Shown one piece after another: positions 1 to 11,400 of a DNA stretch of 64,000 nt (position 1 is the first letter of the stretch; each line of letters begins with the position of its first letter). The stretch comes from Bathymodiolus brooksi (lineage: Eukaryota > Mollusca > Bivalvia > Mytilida > Modiolidae). The DNA lies in assembly GCA_963680875.1 (NCBI GenBank), contig OY804578.1, forward strand, positions 1,922,001-1,986,000, in the 5' to 3' direction. The translations under genes were made by a program, and so were the position numbers. A model generated the notes under the pieces. It did not search any database, had not been told where the DNA came from, and saw nothing but the letters and a program-made list of their open reading frames with translations.

Positions 1-40
1 TGTTTTGTATTGATATATAGATCTTTAGTTTTCTGTGTAG
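1..40. repeat. Reference monomer of the satellite (consensus copy)
   Basis: This copy is identical to the commonest monomer in the window. It opens with TGTTTTGTATT, has GATATATAGATC at positions 12-23, CTTTAGTTTTC at 23-33, and ends TGTGTAG. Composition is 22 T, 8 A, 8 G and 2 C, with no CpG. AGATCT at positions 19-24 is a 6-bp palindrome (BglII site), so the array should give a 40-bp BglII ladder. The commonest polymorphism is G or A at position 35 (TTCTGTG versus TTCTATG), which splits most copies into two subtypes. The start of the unit is arbitrary; I used the first base of the window. Confidence 0.95.
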
Positions 41-280
41 TGTTTTGTATTGATATATAGATCTTTAGTTTTCTATGTAGTGTTTTGTATTGATATATAG
101 ATCTTTAGTTTTCTGTGTAGTGTTTTGTATTGATATATAGATCTTTAGTTTGCTATGTAGTGTTTTGTATTGATATATTGATCTTTAATTTTCAGTGTAG
201 TGTTTTGTATTTATTTATAGATCTTTAGTTTTCTGTGTAGTGTTTGGTATTGATATATAGATCTTTAGTTCTCAGTGTAG

Positions 281-319
281 TGTTTGTATTGATAAATAGA
301 TCTTTAGTTTTCTGTGTAG
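281..319. repeat. 39-bp monomer class (T4 to T3 at the monomer start)
   Basis: This is the first of 45 monomers of 39 bp. Nearly all lost one T from the opening TGTTTTG, giving TGTTTGTATT, and most also have GATAAATAG. In families A and E they always follow a TGTTTGGTAT...TTCTCAG monomer. In the B tail they follow AAATC monomers and keep GATATATAG. In family D they follow TGTTTAGT with GGTC monomers, or A-type monomers. The same lesion in three contexts means either repeated slippage at the T run or spread of one allele. Exceptions are the GTTTTTG forms at 58,342, 60,779 and 61,537 and the internal loss at 59,262. Confidence 0.88.
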
Positions 320-559
320 TGTTTTGTATTGATATATAGATCTTTAGTTTTCTGTGTAGTGTTTTGTATTGATATATAGATCTTTAGTTTTCTGTGTAAT
401 GCTTTGTATTGATATAAAGATCTTTAGTTTTCTATGTAGTGTTTTGTATTGATATATAGATCTTTAGTTTTCTGTTTAGTGTTTTGTATTGATATATAGA
501 TCTTTAGTTTTCTCTGTAGTGTTTTGTATTGATATATAGATCTTTAGTTTTCTGTGTAG

Positions 560-600
560 TGTTTTGTATTGATATATAGATCTTTAGTTTTTTTGTGTAG
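560..600. repeat. 41-bp monomer with a seven-T run (family A marker)
   Basis: A single-T expansion and a C-to-T change turn TTAGTTTTCTGTG into a run of seven T followed by GTG, making the monomer 41 bp. Nine monomers of this kind occur, starting at 560, 2,601, 14,833, 18,275, 20,356, 22,356, 29,154, 31,474 and 35,193. Each lies exactly 319 bp after a TGTTTGGTAT monomer. The marker is confined to family A and counts its cycles. Confidence 0.92.
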
Positions 601-1560
601 TGTTTTGTATTGATATATAGATCTTTAGTTTTCTGTGTAGTGTTTTGTATTGATATATAGATCTTTAGTTTTCTGTGTAGTGTTTTGTATTGATATATAG
701 ATCTTTAGTTTTCAGTGTAATGTTTTGTATTGATATATAGATCTTTAGTTTTCTGTGTAGTGTTTTGTATTGATATATAGATCTTTAGTTTTCTGTGTAG
801 TGTTTTGTATTGATATATAGATCTTTAGTTTTCAGTGTAATGTTTTGTATTGATATATAGATCTTTAGTTTTCTGTGTAGTGTTTTGTATTGATATATAG
901 ATCTTTAGTTTTCTGTGTAGTGTTTTGTATTGATATATAGATCTTTAGTTTTCTGTGTAGTGTTTTGTTTTGATATATAGATCTTTAGTTTTATGTGTAG
1001 TGTTTTGTATTGATATAGAGATCTTTAGTTTTCTGTGTAGTGTTTTGTATTGATATATAGATCTTTAGTTTTCTGTTTAATGTTTTGTATTGATATATAG
1101 ATCTTTAGTTTTCTATGTAGTGTTTTGTATTGATAAATAGATCTTTAGTTTTCTATGTAGTGTTTTGTATTGATATATAGATCTTTAGTTTTCTATGTAG
1201 TGTTTTGTATTGATATATAGATCTTTAGTTTTCTGTGTAGTGTTTTGTATTGATATATAGATCTTTAGTTTTCTGTGTAGTGTTTTGTATTGATATATAG
1301 ATCTTTAGTATTCTGTGTTGTGTTTTGTATTGATATATAGATCTTTAGTTTTCTGTGTAGTGTTTTGTACTGATATATAGATCTTTAGTTTTCTGTGTAG
1401 TGTTTTGTATTGATATATAGATCTTTAGTTTTCTGTGTAGTGTTTTGTATTGATATATAAATCTTTAGTTTTCTCTGTAGTGTTTTGTATTGATATATAG
1501 ATTTTTAGTCTTCTATGTAGTTTTTTGTATTGATATATAGATCTTTAGTTTTCTATGTAG

Positions 1561-1601
1561 TGTTTTGTATTGATATATAGATCTTTATGTTTTCTGTTTA
1601 A
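1561..1601. repeat. 41-bp monomer with CTTTATG insertion
   Basis: An extra T inside CTTTAG gives CTTTATGTTTTC, always coupled with GTTTAATG at the monomer end. The same 41-mer starts at 13,753, 15,714, 17,195, 19,276, 23,317, 27,834, 30,115, 32,435, 36,074 and 58,501. Two further copies, at 41,633 and 45,951, also lost a T from the opening T4 and so are 40 bp again. The shared double change points to a single origin spread by segmental amplification. The isolated copy at 58,501 sits far inside family D. Confidence 0.9.
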
Positions 1602-3881
1602 TGTTTTGTATTGATATATAGATCTTTAGTTTTCTATGTAGTGTTTTGTATTGATATATAGATCTTTAGTTTTCTGTGTAGTGTTTTGTATTGATATATA
1701 GATTTTTAGTTTTCTATGTAGTTTTTTGTATTGATATATAGATCTTTAGTTTTCTGTGTAGTGTTTTGTATTGATATATAGATCTTTAGTTTTCTGTGTA
1801 GTGTTTTGTATTGATATATAGATCTTTAGTTTTCAGTGTAGTGTTTTGTATTGATAAATAGATCTTTAGTTTTCTGTGTAGTGTTTTGTATTGATATATA
1901 GATCTTTAGTTTTCTGTGTAGTGTTTTGCATTGATATATAGATCTTTAGTTTTCTGCTTAGTGTTTTGTATTGAAATATAGATCGTTAGTTCTCAGTGTA
2001 GTGTTTTGTATTGATATATAGATCTTTAGTTTTCTGTGTAGTATTTTGTATTGATATATAGATCTTTAGTTTTCTGTGTAATGTTTTGTATTGATATATA
2101 GATCTTTAGTTTTCTGTGTAGTGTTTTGTATTGATATATAGATCTTTAGTTTTCTATGTAGTGTTTTGTATTGATATATAGATCTTTAGTTTTCTGTGTA
2201 GTGTTTTGTATTGATATATAGATCTTTAATTTTCAGTGTAGTGTTTTGTATTTATTTATAGATCTTTAGTTTTCTGTGTAGTGTTTGGTATTGATATATA
2301 GATCTTTAGTTCTCAGTGTAGTGTTTGTATTGATAAATAGATCTTTAGTTTTCTGTGTAGTGTTTTGTATTGATATATAGATCTTTAGTTTTCTGTGTAG
2401 TGTTTTGTATTGATATATAGATCTTTAGTTTTCTGTGTAATGCTTTGTATTGATATAAAGATCTTTAGTTTTCTATGTAGTGTTTTGTATTGATATATAG
2501 ATCTTTAGTTTTCTGTTTAGTGTTTTGTATTGATATATAGATCTTTAGTTTTCTCTGTAGTGTTTTGTATTGATATATAGATCTTTAGTTTTCTGTGTAG
2601 TGTTTTGTATTGATATATAGATCTTTAGTTTTTTTGTGTAGTGTTTTGTATTGATATATAGATCTTTAGTTTTCAGTGTAATGTTTTGTATTGATATATA
2701 GATCTTTAGTTTTCTGTGTAGTGTTTTGTATTGATATATAGATCTTTTGTTTTCTGTGTAGTGTTTTGTATTGATATATAGATCTTTAGTTTTCTGTGTA
2801 GTGTTTTGTATTGATATATAGATCTTTAGTTTTATGTGTAGTGTTTTGTATTGATATAGAGATCTTTAGTTTTCTGTGTAGTGTTTTGTATTGATATATA
2901 GATCTTTAGTTTTCTGTTTAATGTTTTGTATTGATATATAGATCTTTAGTTTTCTATGTAGTGTTTTGTATTGATAAATAGATCTTTAGTTTTCTATGTA
3001 GTGTTTTGTATTGATATATAGATCTTTAGTTTTCTATGTAGTGTTTTGTATTGATATATAGATCTTTAGTTTTCTGTGTAGTGTTTTGTATTGATATATA
3101 GATCTTTAGTTTTCTGTGTAGTGTTTTGTATTGATATATAGATCTTTAGTATTCTGTGTTGTGTTTTGTATTGATATATAGATCTTTAGTATTCTGTGTA
3201 GTGTTTTGTATTGATATATAGATCTTTAGTATTCTGTGTTGTGTTTTGTATTGATATATAGATCTTTAGTTTTCTGTGTAGTGTTTTGTACTGATATATA
3301 GATCTTTAGTTTTCTGTGTAGTGTTTTGTATTGATATATAGATCTTTAGTTTTCTGTGTAGTGTTTTGTATTGATATATAAATCTTTAGTTTTCTCTGTA
3401 GTGTTTTGTACTGATATATAGATCTTTAGTTTTCTATGTAGTGTTTTGTATTGATATATAGATCTTTAGTTTTCTGTGTATTGTTTTGTATTGATATATA
3501 GATCTTTAGTTTTCTGTGTAGTGTTTTGTATTGATATATAGATCTTTAGTTTTCTATGTAGTGTTTTGTATTGATATATAGATCTTTAGTTTTCTGTGTA
3601 GTGTTTTGTATTGATATATAGATTTTTAGTTTTCTATGTAGTTTTTTGTATTGATATATAGATCTTTAGTTTTCTGTGTAGTGTTTTGTATTGATATATA
3701 GATCTTTAGTTTTCTGTGTAGTGTTTTGTATTGATATATAGATCTTTAGTTTTCAGTGTAGTGTTTTGTATTGATAAATAGATCTTTAGTTTTCTGTGTA
3801 GTGTTTTGTATTGATATATAGATCTTTAGTTTTCTGTGTAGTGTTTTGTATTGATATATAGATCTTTAGTTTTCTGTTTAG

Positions 3882-3921
3882 TGTTTTGCATTGATATATA
3901 GATCTTTAGTTCTCAGTGTAG
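3882..3921. repeat. Chimeric junction monomer between family A positions
   Basis: This monomer begins TGTTTTGCAT, as in the late family A marker that elsewhere is followed by TTCTGCTTAG. It ends TTCTCAGTGTAG, as in the early marker that precedes the 39-mer. It therefore joins two points of the cycle that are normally a few hundred bp apart. Break and rejoin lie between monomer positions 10 and 31, in register. It marks the end of the 3.9-kb block shared with 17,716-21,645. Confidence 0.8.
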
Positions 3922-4030
3922 TGTTTGTATTGATAAATAGATCTTTAGTTTTCTGTGTAGTGTTTTGTATTGATATATATATCTTTAGTTTTCTGTGTAG
4001 TGTTTTGTATTGATATATAGATCTTTAGTT

Positions 4031-7000
4031 TTCTGTGTAATGTTTTGTATTGATATAAAGATCTTTAGTTTTCTATGTAGTGTTTTGTATTGATATATAG
4101 ATCTTTAGTTTTCTGTTTAGTGTTTTGTATTGATATATAGATCTTTAGTTTTCTCTGTAGTGTTTTGTATTGATATATAGATCTTTAGTTTTCTGTGTAG
4201 TGTTTTGTATTGATATATAGATCTTTAGTTTTCTGTGTAGTGTTTTGTATTGATATATAGATCTTTAGTTTTCTGTGTAGTGTTTTGTATTGATATATAG
4301 ATCTTTAGTTTTCGTTGTAGTGTTTTGTATTGATATATAGATCTTTAGTTTTCTGTGTAGTGTTTTGTATTGATATATAGATCTTTAGTTTTCTGTTTAG
4401 TGTTTTGTATTGATATATAGATCTTTAGTTTTCTGTGTAGTGTTTTGTATTGATATATAGATCTTTAGTTTTCTGTTTAGTGTTTTGTATTGATATATAG
4501 ATCTTTAGTTTTCTGCTTAGTGTTTTGTATTGAAATATAGATCGTTAGTTCTCAGTGTAGTGTTTTGTATTGATATATAGATCTTTAGTTTTCTGTATAG
4601 TGTTTTGTATTGATATATAGATCTTTAGTTTTCTGTGTAGTGTTTTGTATTGATATATAGATCTTTAGTTTTCTGTGTAATGTTTTGTATTGATATATAG
4701 ATCTTTAGTTTTCTGTGTAGTGTTTTGTATTGATATATAGATCTTTAGTTTTCTATATAGTGTTTTGTGTTGATATATAGATCTTTAGTTTTCTGTGTAG
4801 TGTTTTGTATTGATATATAGATCTTTAGTTTTATGTGTAGTGTTTTGTATTGATATATAGATCTTTAGTTTTCTGTGTAGTGTTTTGTATTGATATATAG
4901 ATCTTTAGGTTTCTGTGTAGTGTTTTGTATTGATATATGGATCTTTAGTTTTCTATGTAGTGTTTTGTATTGATATATAGATCTTTAGTTTTCTGTGTAG
5001 TGTTTTGTATTGATTTATAGATCTTTAGTTTTCTGTGTAGTGTTTGGTATTGATATATAGATCTTTAGTTCTCAGTGTAGTGTTTGTATTGATAAATAGA
5101 TCTTTAGTTTTCTGTGTAGTGCTTTGTATTGATATATAGATCTTTAGTTTTCTGTGTAGTGTTTTGTATTGATATATAGATCTTTAGTTTTCTGTGTAAT
5201 GTTTTGTATTGATATAAAGATCTTTAGTTTTCTATGTAGTGTTTTGTATTGATATATAGATCTTTAGTTTTCTGTTTAGTGTTTTGTATTGATATATAGA
5301 TCTTTAGTTTTCTCTGTAGTGTTTTGTATTGATATATAGATCTTTAGTTTTCTATATAGTGTTTTGTGTTGATATATAGATCTTTAGTTTTCTGTGTAGT
5401 GTTTTGTATTGATATATAGATCTTTAGTTTTATGTGTAGTGTTTTGTATTGATATATAGATCTTTAGTTTTCTGTGTAGTGTTTTGTATTGATATATAGA
5501 TCTTTAGTTTTCTGTGTAGTGTTTTGTATTGATATATAGATCTTTAGTTTTCTATATAGTGTTTTGTGTTGATATATAGATCTTTAGTTTTCTGTGTAGT
5601 GTTTTGTATTGATATATAGATCTTTAGTTTTATGTGTAGTGTTTTGTATTGATATATAGATCTTTAGTTTTCTGTGTAGTGTTTTGTATTGATATATAGA
5701 TCTTTAGTTTTCTATGTAGTGTTTTGTATTGATATATAGATCTTTAGGTTTCTGTGTAGTGTTTTGTATTGATATATGGATCTTTAGTTTTCTATGTAGT
5801 GTTTTGTATTGATATATAGATCTTTAGTTTTCTGTGTAGTGTTTTGTATTGATTTATAGATCTTTAGTTTTCTGTGTAGTGTTTGGTATTGATATATAGA
5901 TCTTTTGTTCTCAGTGTAGTGTTTGTATTGATAAATAGATCTTTAGTTTTCTGTGTAGTGTTTTGTATTGATATATAGATCTTTAGTTTTCTGTGTAGTG
6001 TTTTGTATTGATATATAGATCTTTAGTTTTATGTGTAGTGTTTTGTATTGATATATAGATCTTTAGTTTTCTGTGTAGTGTTTTGTATTGATATATAGAT
6101 CTTTAGTTTTCTATGTAGTGTTTTGTATTGATATATAGATCTTTAGGTTTCTGTGTAGTGTTTTGTATTGATATATGGATCTTTAGTTTTCTATGTAGTG
6201 TTTTGTATTGATATATAGATCTTTAGTTTTCTGTGTAGTGTTTTGTATTGATTTATAGATCTTTAGTTTTCTGTGTAGTGTTTGGTATTGATATATAGAT
6301 CTTTAGTTCTCAGTGTAGTGTTTGTATTGATAAATAGATCTTTAGTTTTCTGTGTAGTGCTTTGTATTGATATATAGATCTTTAGTTTTCTGTGTAGTGT
6401 TTTGTATTGATATATAGATCTTTAGTTTTCTGTGTAATGTTTTGTATTGATATAAAGATCTTTAGTTTTCTATGTAGTGTTTTGTATTGATATATAGATC
6501 TTTAGTTTTCTGTTTAGTGTTTTGTATTGATATATAGATCTTTAGTTTTCTCTGTAGTGTTTTGTATTGATATATAGATCTTTAGTTTTTTGTGTAGTGT
6601 TTTGTATTGATATATAGATCTTTAGTTTTCTGTGTAGTGTTTTGTATTGATATATAGATCTTTAGTTTTCAGTGTAATGTTTTGTATTGATATATAGATC
6701 TTTAGTTTTCTGTGTAGTGTTTTGTATTGATATATAGATCTTTAGTTTTCTGTGTAGTGTTTTGTATTGATATATAGATCTTTAGTTTTCTGTGTAGTGT
6801 TTTGTTTTGATATATAGATCTTTAGTTTTATGTGTAGTGTTTTGTATTGATATAGAGATCTTTAGTTTTCTGTGTAGTGTTTTGTATTGATATATAGATC
6901 TTTAGTTTTCTGTTTAATGTTTTGTATTGATATATAGATCTTTAGTTTTCTATGTAGTGTTTTGTATTGATAAATAGATCTTTAGTTTTCTATGTAGTGT

Positions 7001-8346
7001 TTTATATTGATATATAGATCTTTAGTTTTCTATGTAGTGTTTTGTATTGATATATAGATCTTTAGTTTTCTGTGTAGTGTTTTGTATTGATATATAGATC
7101 TTTAGTTTTCTGTGTAGTGTTTTGTATTGATATATAGATCTTTAGTTTTCTGTGTAGTGTTTTGTATTGATATATAGATCTTTAGTTTTCTGTGTAATGT
7201 TTTGTATTGATATAAAGATCTTTAGTTTTCTATGTAGTGTTTTGTATTGATATATAGATCTTTAGTTTTCTGTTTAGTGGTTTGTATTGATATATAGATC
7301 TTTAGTTTACTCTGTAGTGTTTTGTATTGATATATGGATCTTTAGTTTTCTATGTAGTGTTTTGTATTGATATATAGATCTTTAGTTTTCTGTGTAGTGT
7401 TTTGTATTGATTTATAGATCTTTAGTTTTCTGTGTAGTGTTTGGTATTGATATATAGATCTTTAGTTCTCAGTGTAGTGTTTGTATTGATAAATAGATCT
7501 TTAGTTTTCTGTGTAGTGCTTTGTATTGATATATAGATCTTTAGTTTTCTGTGTAGTGTTTTGTATTGATATATAGATCTTTAGTTTTCTGTGTAATGTT
7601 TTGTATTGATATAAAGATCTTTAGTTTTCTATGTAGTGTTTTGTATTGATATATAGATCTTTAGTTTTCTGTTTAGTGTTTTGTATTGATATATAGATCT
7701 TTAGTTTTCTCTGTAGTGTTTTGTATTGATATATAGATCTTTAGTTTTTTGTGTAGTGTTTTGTATTGATATATAGATCTTTAGTTTTCTGTGTAGTGTT
7801 TTGTATTGATATATAGATCTTTAGTTTTCAGTGTAATGTTTTGTATTGATATATAGATCTTTAGTTTTCTGTGTAGTGTTTTGAATTGATATATAGATCT
7901 TTAGTTTTCTGTGTAGTGTTTTGTATTGATATATAGATCTTTAGTTTTCTGTGTAGTGTTTTGTTTTGATATATAGATCTTTAGTTTTATGTGTAGTGTT
8001 TTGTATTGATATAGAGATCTTTAGTTTTCTGTGTAGTGTTTTGTATTGATATATAGATCTTTAGTTTTCTGTTTAATGTTTTGTATTGATATATAGATCT
8101 TTAGTTTTCTATGTAGTGTTTTGTATTGATAAATAGATCTTTAGTTTTCTATGTAGTGTTTTATATTGATATATAGATCTTTAGTTTTCTATGTAGTGTT
8201 TTGTATTGATATATAGATCTTTAGTTTTCTGTGTAGTGTTTTGTATTGATATATAGATCTTTAGTTTTCTGTGTAGTGTTTTGTATTGATATATAGATCT
8301 TTAGTTTTCTGTGTAGTGTTTTGTATTGATATATAGATCTTTAGTT
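4031..8346. repeat. HOR family E, copy 1 (4,316-bp unit)
   Basis: This unit is repeated in tandem at +4,316 bp, which is 108 monomers minus four 39-mers. Diagnostic sites pair at exactly that distance: TTCTGTGTAATG with GATATAAAG at 4,031/8,347, TTCGTTG at 4,311/8,627, GATCGTT at 4,540/8,856, TGTTTGGTAT at 5,041/9,357 and 5,880/10,196, TAGTGG at 7,275/11,591, and TTTTGAATTG at about 7,880/12,196. It contains four 39-mers (5,081, 5,920, 6,319, 7,478) and an inner 1,159-bp duplication. The opening part has the same variant order as the right-edge 880-bp repeats. Start and end are defined by the register of the match; the unit is circularly permutable. Confidence 0.9.
4311..4320. repeat. TTCGTTGTAG variant shared by the two family E copies
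   Basis: A TTCGTTGTAG monomer end occurs only here and at 8,627-8,636, exactly 4,316 bp away. It brings a rare CpG into the monomer. Because it is private to the two copies it proves their common descent. The third, partial copy (24,040-28,100) does not carry it and continues instead like 12,903. Confidence 0.85.
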
Positions 8347-8489
8347 TTCTGTGTAATGTTTTGTATTGATATAAAGATCTTTAGTTTTCTGTGTAGTGTT
8401 TTGTATTGATATATAGATCTTTAGTTTTCTGTTTAGTGTTTTGTATTGATATATAGATCTTTAGTTTTCTCTGTAGTGTTTTGTATTGA
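6172..8489. repeat. 1,159-bp tandem duplication inside family E copy 1
   Basis: Two direct copies, 6,172-7,330 and 7,331-8,489, each start at a TATATGG variant. Paired markers at +1,159 bp include TGTTTGGTAT (6,279/7,438), the 39-mer (6,319/7,478), TGCTTTG (6,358/7,517), TTTTTTGTG (about 6,589/7,748) and TGTTTTATATTG (6,998/8,157). The length equals 29 monomers minus one base, because each copy holds one 39-mer. The copies differ by a few substitutions, such as TAGTGG and TTTACTC in the first only and TTTTGAATTG in the second only. Confidence 0.87.
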
Positions 8490-11400
8490 TATATAGATCT
8501 TTAGTTTTCTGTGTAGTGTTTTGTATTGATATATAGATCTTTAGTTTTCTGTGTAGTGTTTTGTATTGATATATAGATCTTTAGTTTTCTGTGTAGTGTT
8601 TTGTATTGATATATAGATCTTTAGTTTTCGTTGTAGTGTTTTGTATTGATATATAGATCTTTAGTTTTCTGTGTAGTGTTTTGTATTGATATATAGATCT
8701 TTAGTTTTCTGTTTAGTGTTTTGTATTGATATATAGATCTTTAGTTTTCTGTGTAGTGTTTTGTATTGATATATAGATCTTTAGTTTTCTGTTTAGTGTT
8801 TTGTATTGATATATAGATCTTTAGTTTTCTGCTTAGTGTTTTGTATTGAAATATAGATCGTTAGTTCTCAGTGTAGTGTTTTGTATTGATATATAGATCT
8901 TTAGTTTTCTGTATAGTGTTTTGTATTGATATATAGATCTTTAGTTTTCTGTGTAGTGTTTTGTATTGATATATAGATCTTTAGTTTTCTGTGTAATGTT
9001 TTGTATTGATATATAGATCTTTAGTTTTCTGTGTAGTGTTTTGTATTGATATATAGATCTTTAGTTTTCTATATAGTGTTTTGTGTTGATATATAGATCT
9101 TTAGTTTTCTGTGTAGTGTTTTGTATTGATATATAGATCTTTAGTTTTATGTGTAGTGTTTTGTATTGATATATAGATCTTTAGTTTTCTGTGTAGTGTT
9201 TTGTATTGATATATAGATCTTTAGGTTTCTGTGTAGTGTTTTGTATTGATATATGGATCTTTAGTTTTCTATGTAGTGTTTTGTATTGATATATAGATCT
9301 TTAGTTTTCTGTGTAGTGTTTTGTATTGATTTATAGATCTTTAGTTTTCTGTGTAGTGTTTGGTATTGATATATAGATCTTTAGTTCTCAGTGTAGTGTT
9401 TGTATTGATAAATAGATCTTTAGTTTTCTGTGTAGTGCTTTGTATTGATATATAGATCTTTAGTTTTCTGTGTAGTGTTTTGTATTGATATATAGATCTT
9501 TAGTTTTCTGTGTAATGTTTTGTATTGATATAAAGATCTTTAGTTTTCTATGTAGTGTTTTGTATTGATATATAGATCTTTAGTTTTCTGTTTAGTGTTT
9601 TGTATTGATATATAGATCTTTAGTTTTCTCTGTAGTGTTTTGTATTGATATATAGATCTTTAGTTTTCTATATAGTGTTTTGTGTTGATATATAGATCTT
9701 TAGTTTTCTGTGTAGTGTTTTGTATTGATATATAGATCTTTAGTTTTATGTGTAGTGTTTTGTATTGATATATAGATCTTTAGTTTTCTGTGTAGTGTTT
9801 TGTATTGATATATAGATCTTTAGTTTTCTGTGTAGTGTTTTGTATTGATATATAGATCTTTAGTTTTCTATATAGTGTTTTGTGTTGATATATAGATCTT
9901 TAGTTTTCTGTGTAGTGTTTTGTATTGATATATAGATCTTTAGTTTTATGTGTAGTGTTTTGTATTGATATATAGATCTTTAGTTTTCTGTGTAGTGTTT
10001 TGTATTGATATATAGATCTTTAGTTTTCTATGTAGTGTTTTGTATTGATATATAGATCTTTAGGTTTCTGTGTAGTGTTTTGTATTGATATATGGATCTT
10101 TAGTTTTCTATGTAGTGTTTTGTATTGATATATAGATCTTTAGTTTTCTGTGTAGTGTTTTGTATTGATTTATAGATCTTTAGTTTTCTGTGTAGTGTTT
10201 GGTATTGATATATAGATCTTTTGTTCTCAGTGTAGTGTTTGTATTGATAAATAGATCTTTAGTTTTCTGTGTAGTGTTTTGTATTGATATATAGATCTTT
10301 AGTTTTCTGTGTAGTGTTTTGTATTGATATATAGATCTTTAGTTTTATGTGTAGTGTTTTGTATTGATATATAGATCTTTAGTTTTCTGTGTAGTGTTTT
10401 GTATTGATATATAGATCTTTAGTTTTCTATGTAGTGTTTTGTATTGATATATAGATCTTTAGGTTTCTGTGTAGTGTTTTGTATTGATATATGGATCTTT
10501 AGTTTTCTATGTAGTGTTTTGTATTGATATATAGATCTTTAGTTTTCTGTGTAGTGTTTTGTATTGATTTATAGATCTTTAGTTTTCTGTGTAGTGTTTG
10601 GTATTGATATATAGATCTTTAGTTCTCAGTGTAGTGTTTGTATTGATAAATAGATCTTTAGTTTTCTGTGTAGTGCTTTGTATTGATATATAGATCTTTA
10701 GTTTTCTGTGTAGTGTTTTGTATTGATATATAGATCTTTAGTTTTCTGTGTAATGTTTTGTATTGATATAAAGATCTTTAGTTTTCTATGTAGTGTTTTG
10801 TATTGATATATAGATCTTTAGTTTTCTGTTTAGTGTTTTGTATTGATATATAGATCTTTAGTTTTCTCTGTAGTGTTTTGTATTGATATATAGATCTTTA
10901 GTTTTTTGTGTAGTGTTTTGTATTGATATATAGATCTTTAGTTTTCTGTGTAGTGTTTTGTATTGATATATAGATCTTTAGTTTTCAGTGTAATGTTTTG
11001 TATTGATATATAGATCTTTAGTTTTCTGTGTAGTGTTTTGTATTGATATATAGATCTTTAGTTTTCTGTGTAGTGTTTTGTATTGATATATAGATCTTTA
11101 GTTTTCTGTGTAGTGTTTTGTTTTGATATATAGATCTTTAGTTTTATGTGTAGTGTTTTGTATTGATATAGAGATCTTTAGTTTTCTGTGTAGTGTTTTG
11201 TATTGATATATAGATCTTTAGTTTTCTGTTTAATGTTTTGTATTGATATATAGATCTTTAGTTTTCTATGTAGTGTTTTGTATTGATAAATAGATCTTTA
11301 GTTTTCTATGTAGTGTTTTATATTGATATATAGATCTTTAGTTTTCTATGTAGTGTTTTGTATTGATATATAGATCTTTAGTTTTCTGTGTAGTGTTTTG

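Larger units (their letters stand above)
1..3890. repeat. HOR family A, left block (two cycles)
   Basis: Two successive cycles of family A have TGTTTGGTAT markers at 241 and 2,282, a spacing of 2,041 bp. Marker order in a cycle is: TTAATTTTCAG and TTTATTTATAG; TGTTTGGTAT; TTCTCAG; a 39-mer; AATGCTTTG with GATATAAAG; CTCTG; a 41-mer with seven T; CAGTGTAATG; GATATAGAG; TATTCTGTGTTG; TACTG; GATTTTTAG; TGTTTTGCAT; and GAAATATAGATCG. The first cycle carries a 120-bp (three-monomer) duplication at about 711-830 and lacks three monomers near 1,470. The second cycle lacks the ATG-type 41-mer and has a triplicated TATTCTG neighbourhood at 3,151-3,240. The block is a near copy of 17,716-21,645 and probably continues left of the window. 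Confidence 0.88.

Noticed and set aside
4308..4326. CENP-B box at the TTCGTTG variant (also 8,627 and the TTTTCGATG monomers at 38,264, 42,463 and 44,502)
   Set aside because: TTCG followed four bases later by A fits the left half of the CENP-B pattern, but the required CGGG on the right is GTTT or TTTT. The resemblance is incidental.
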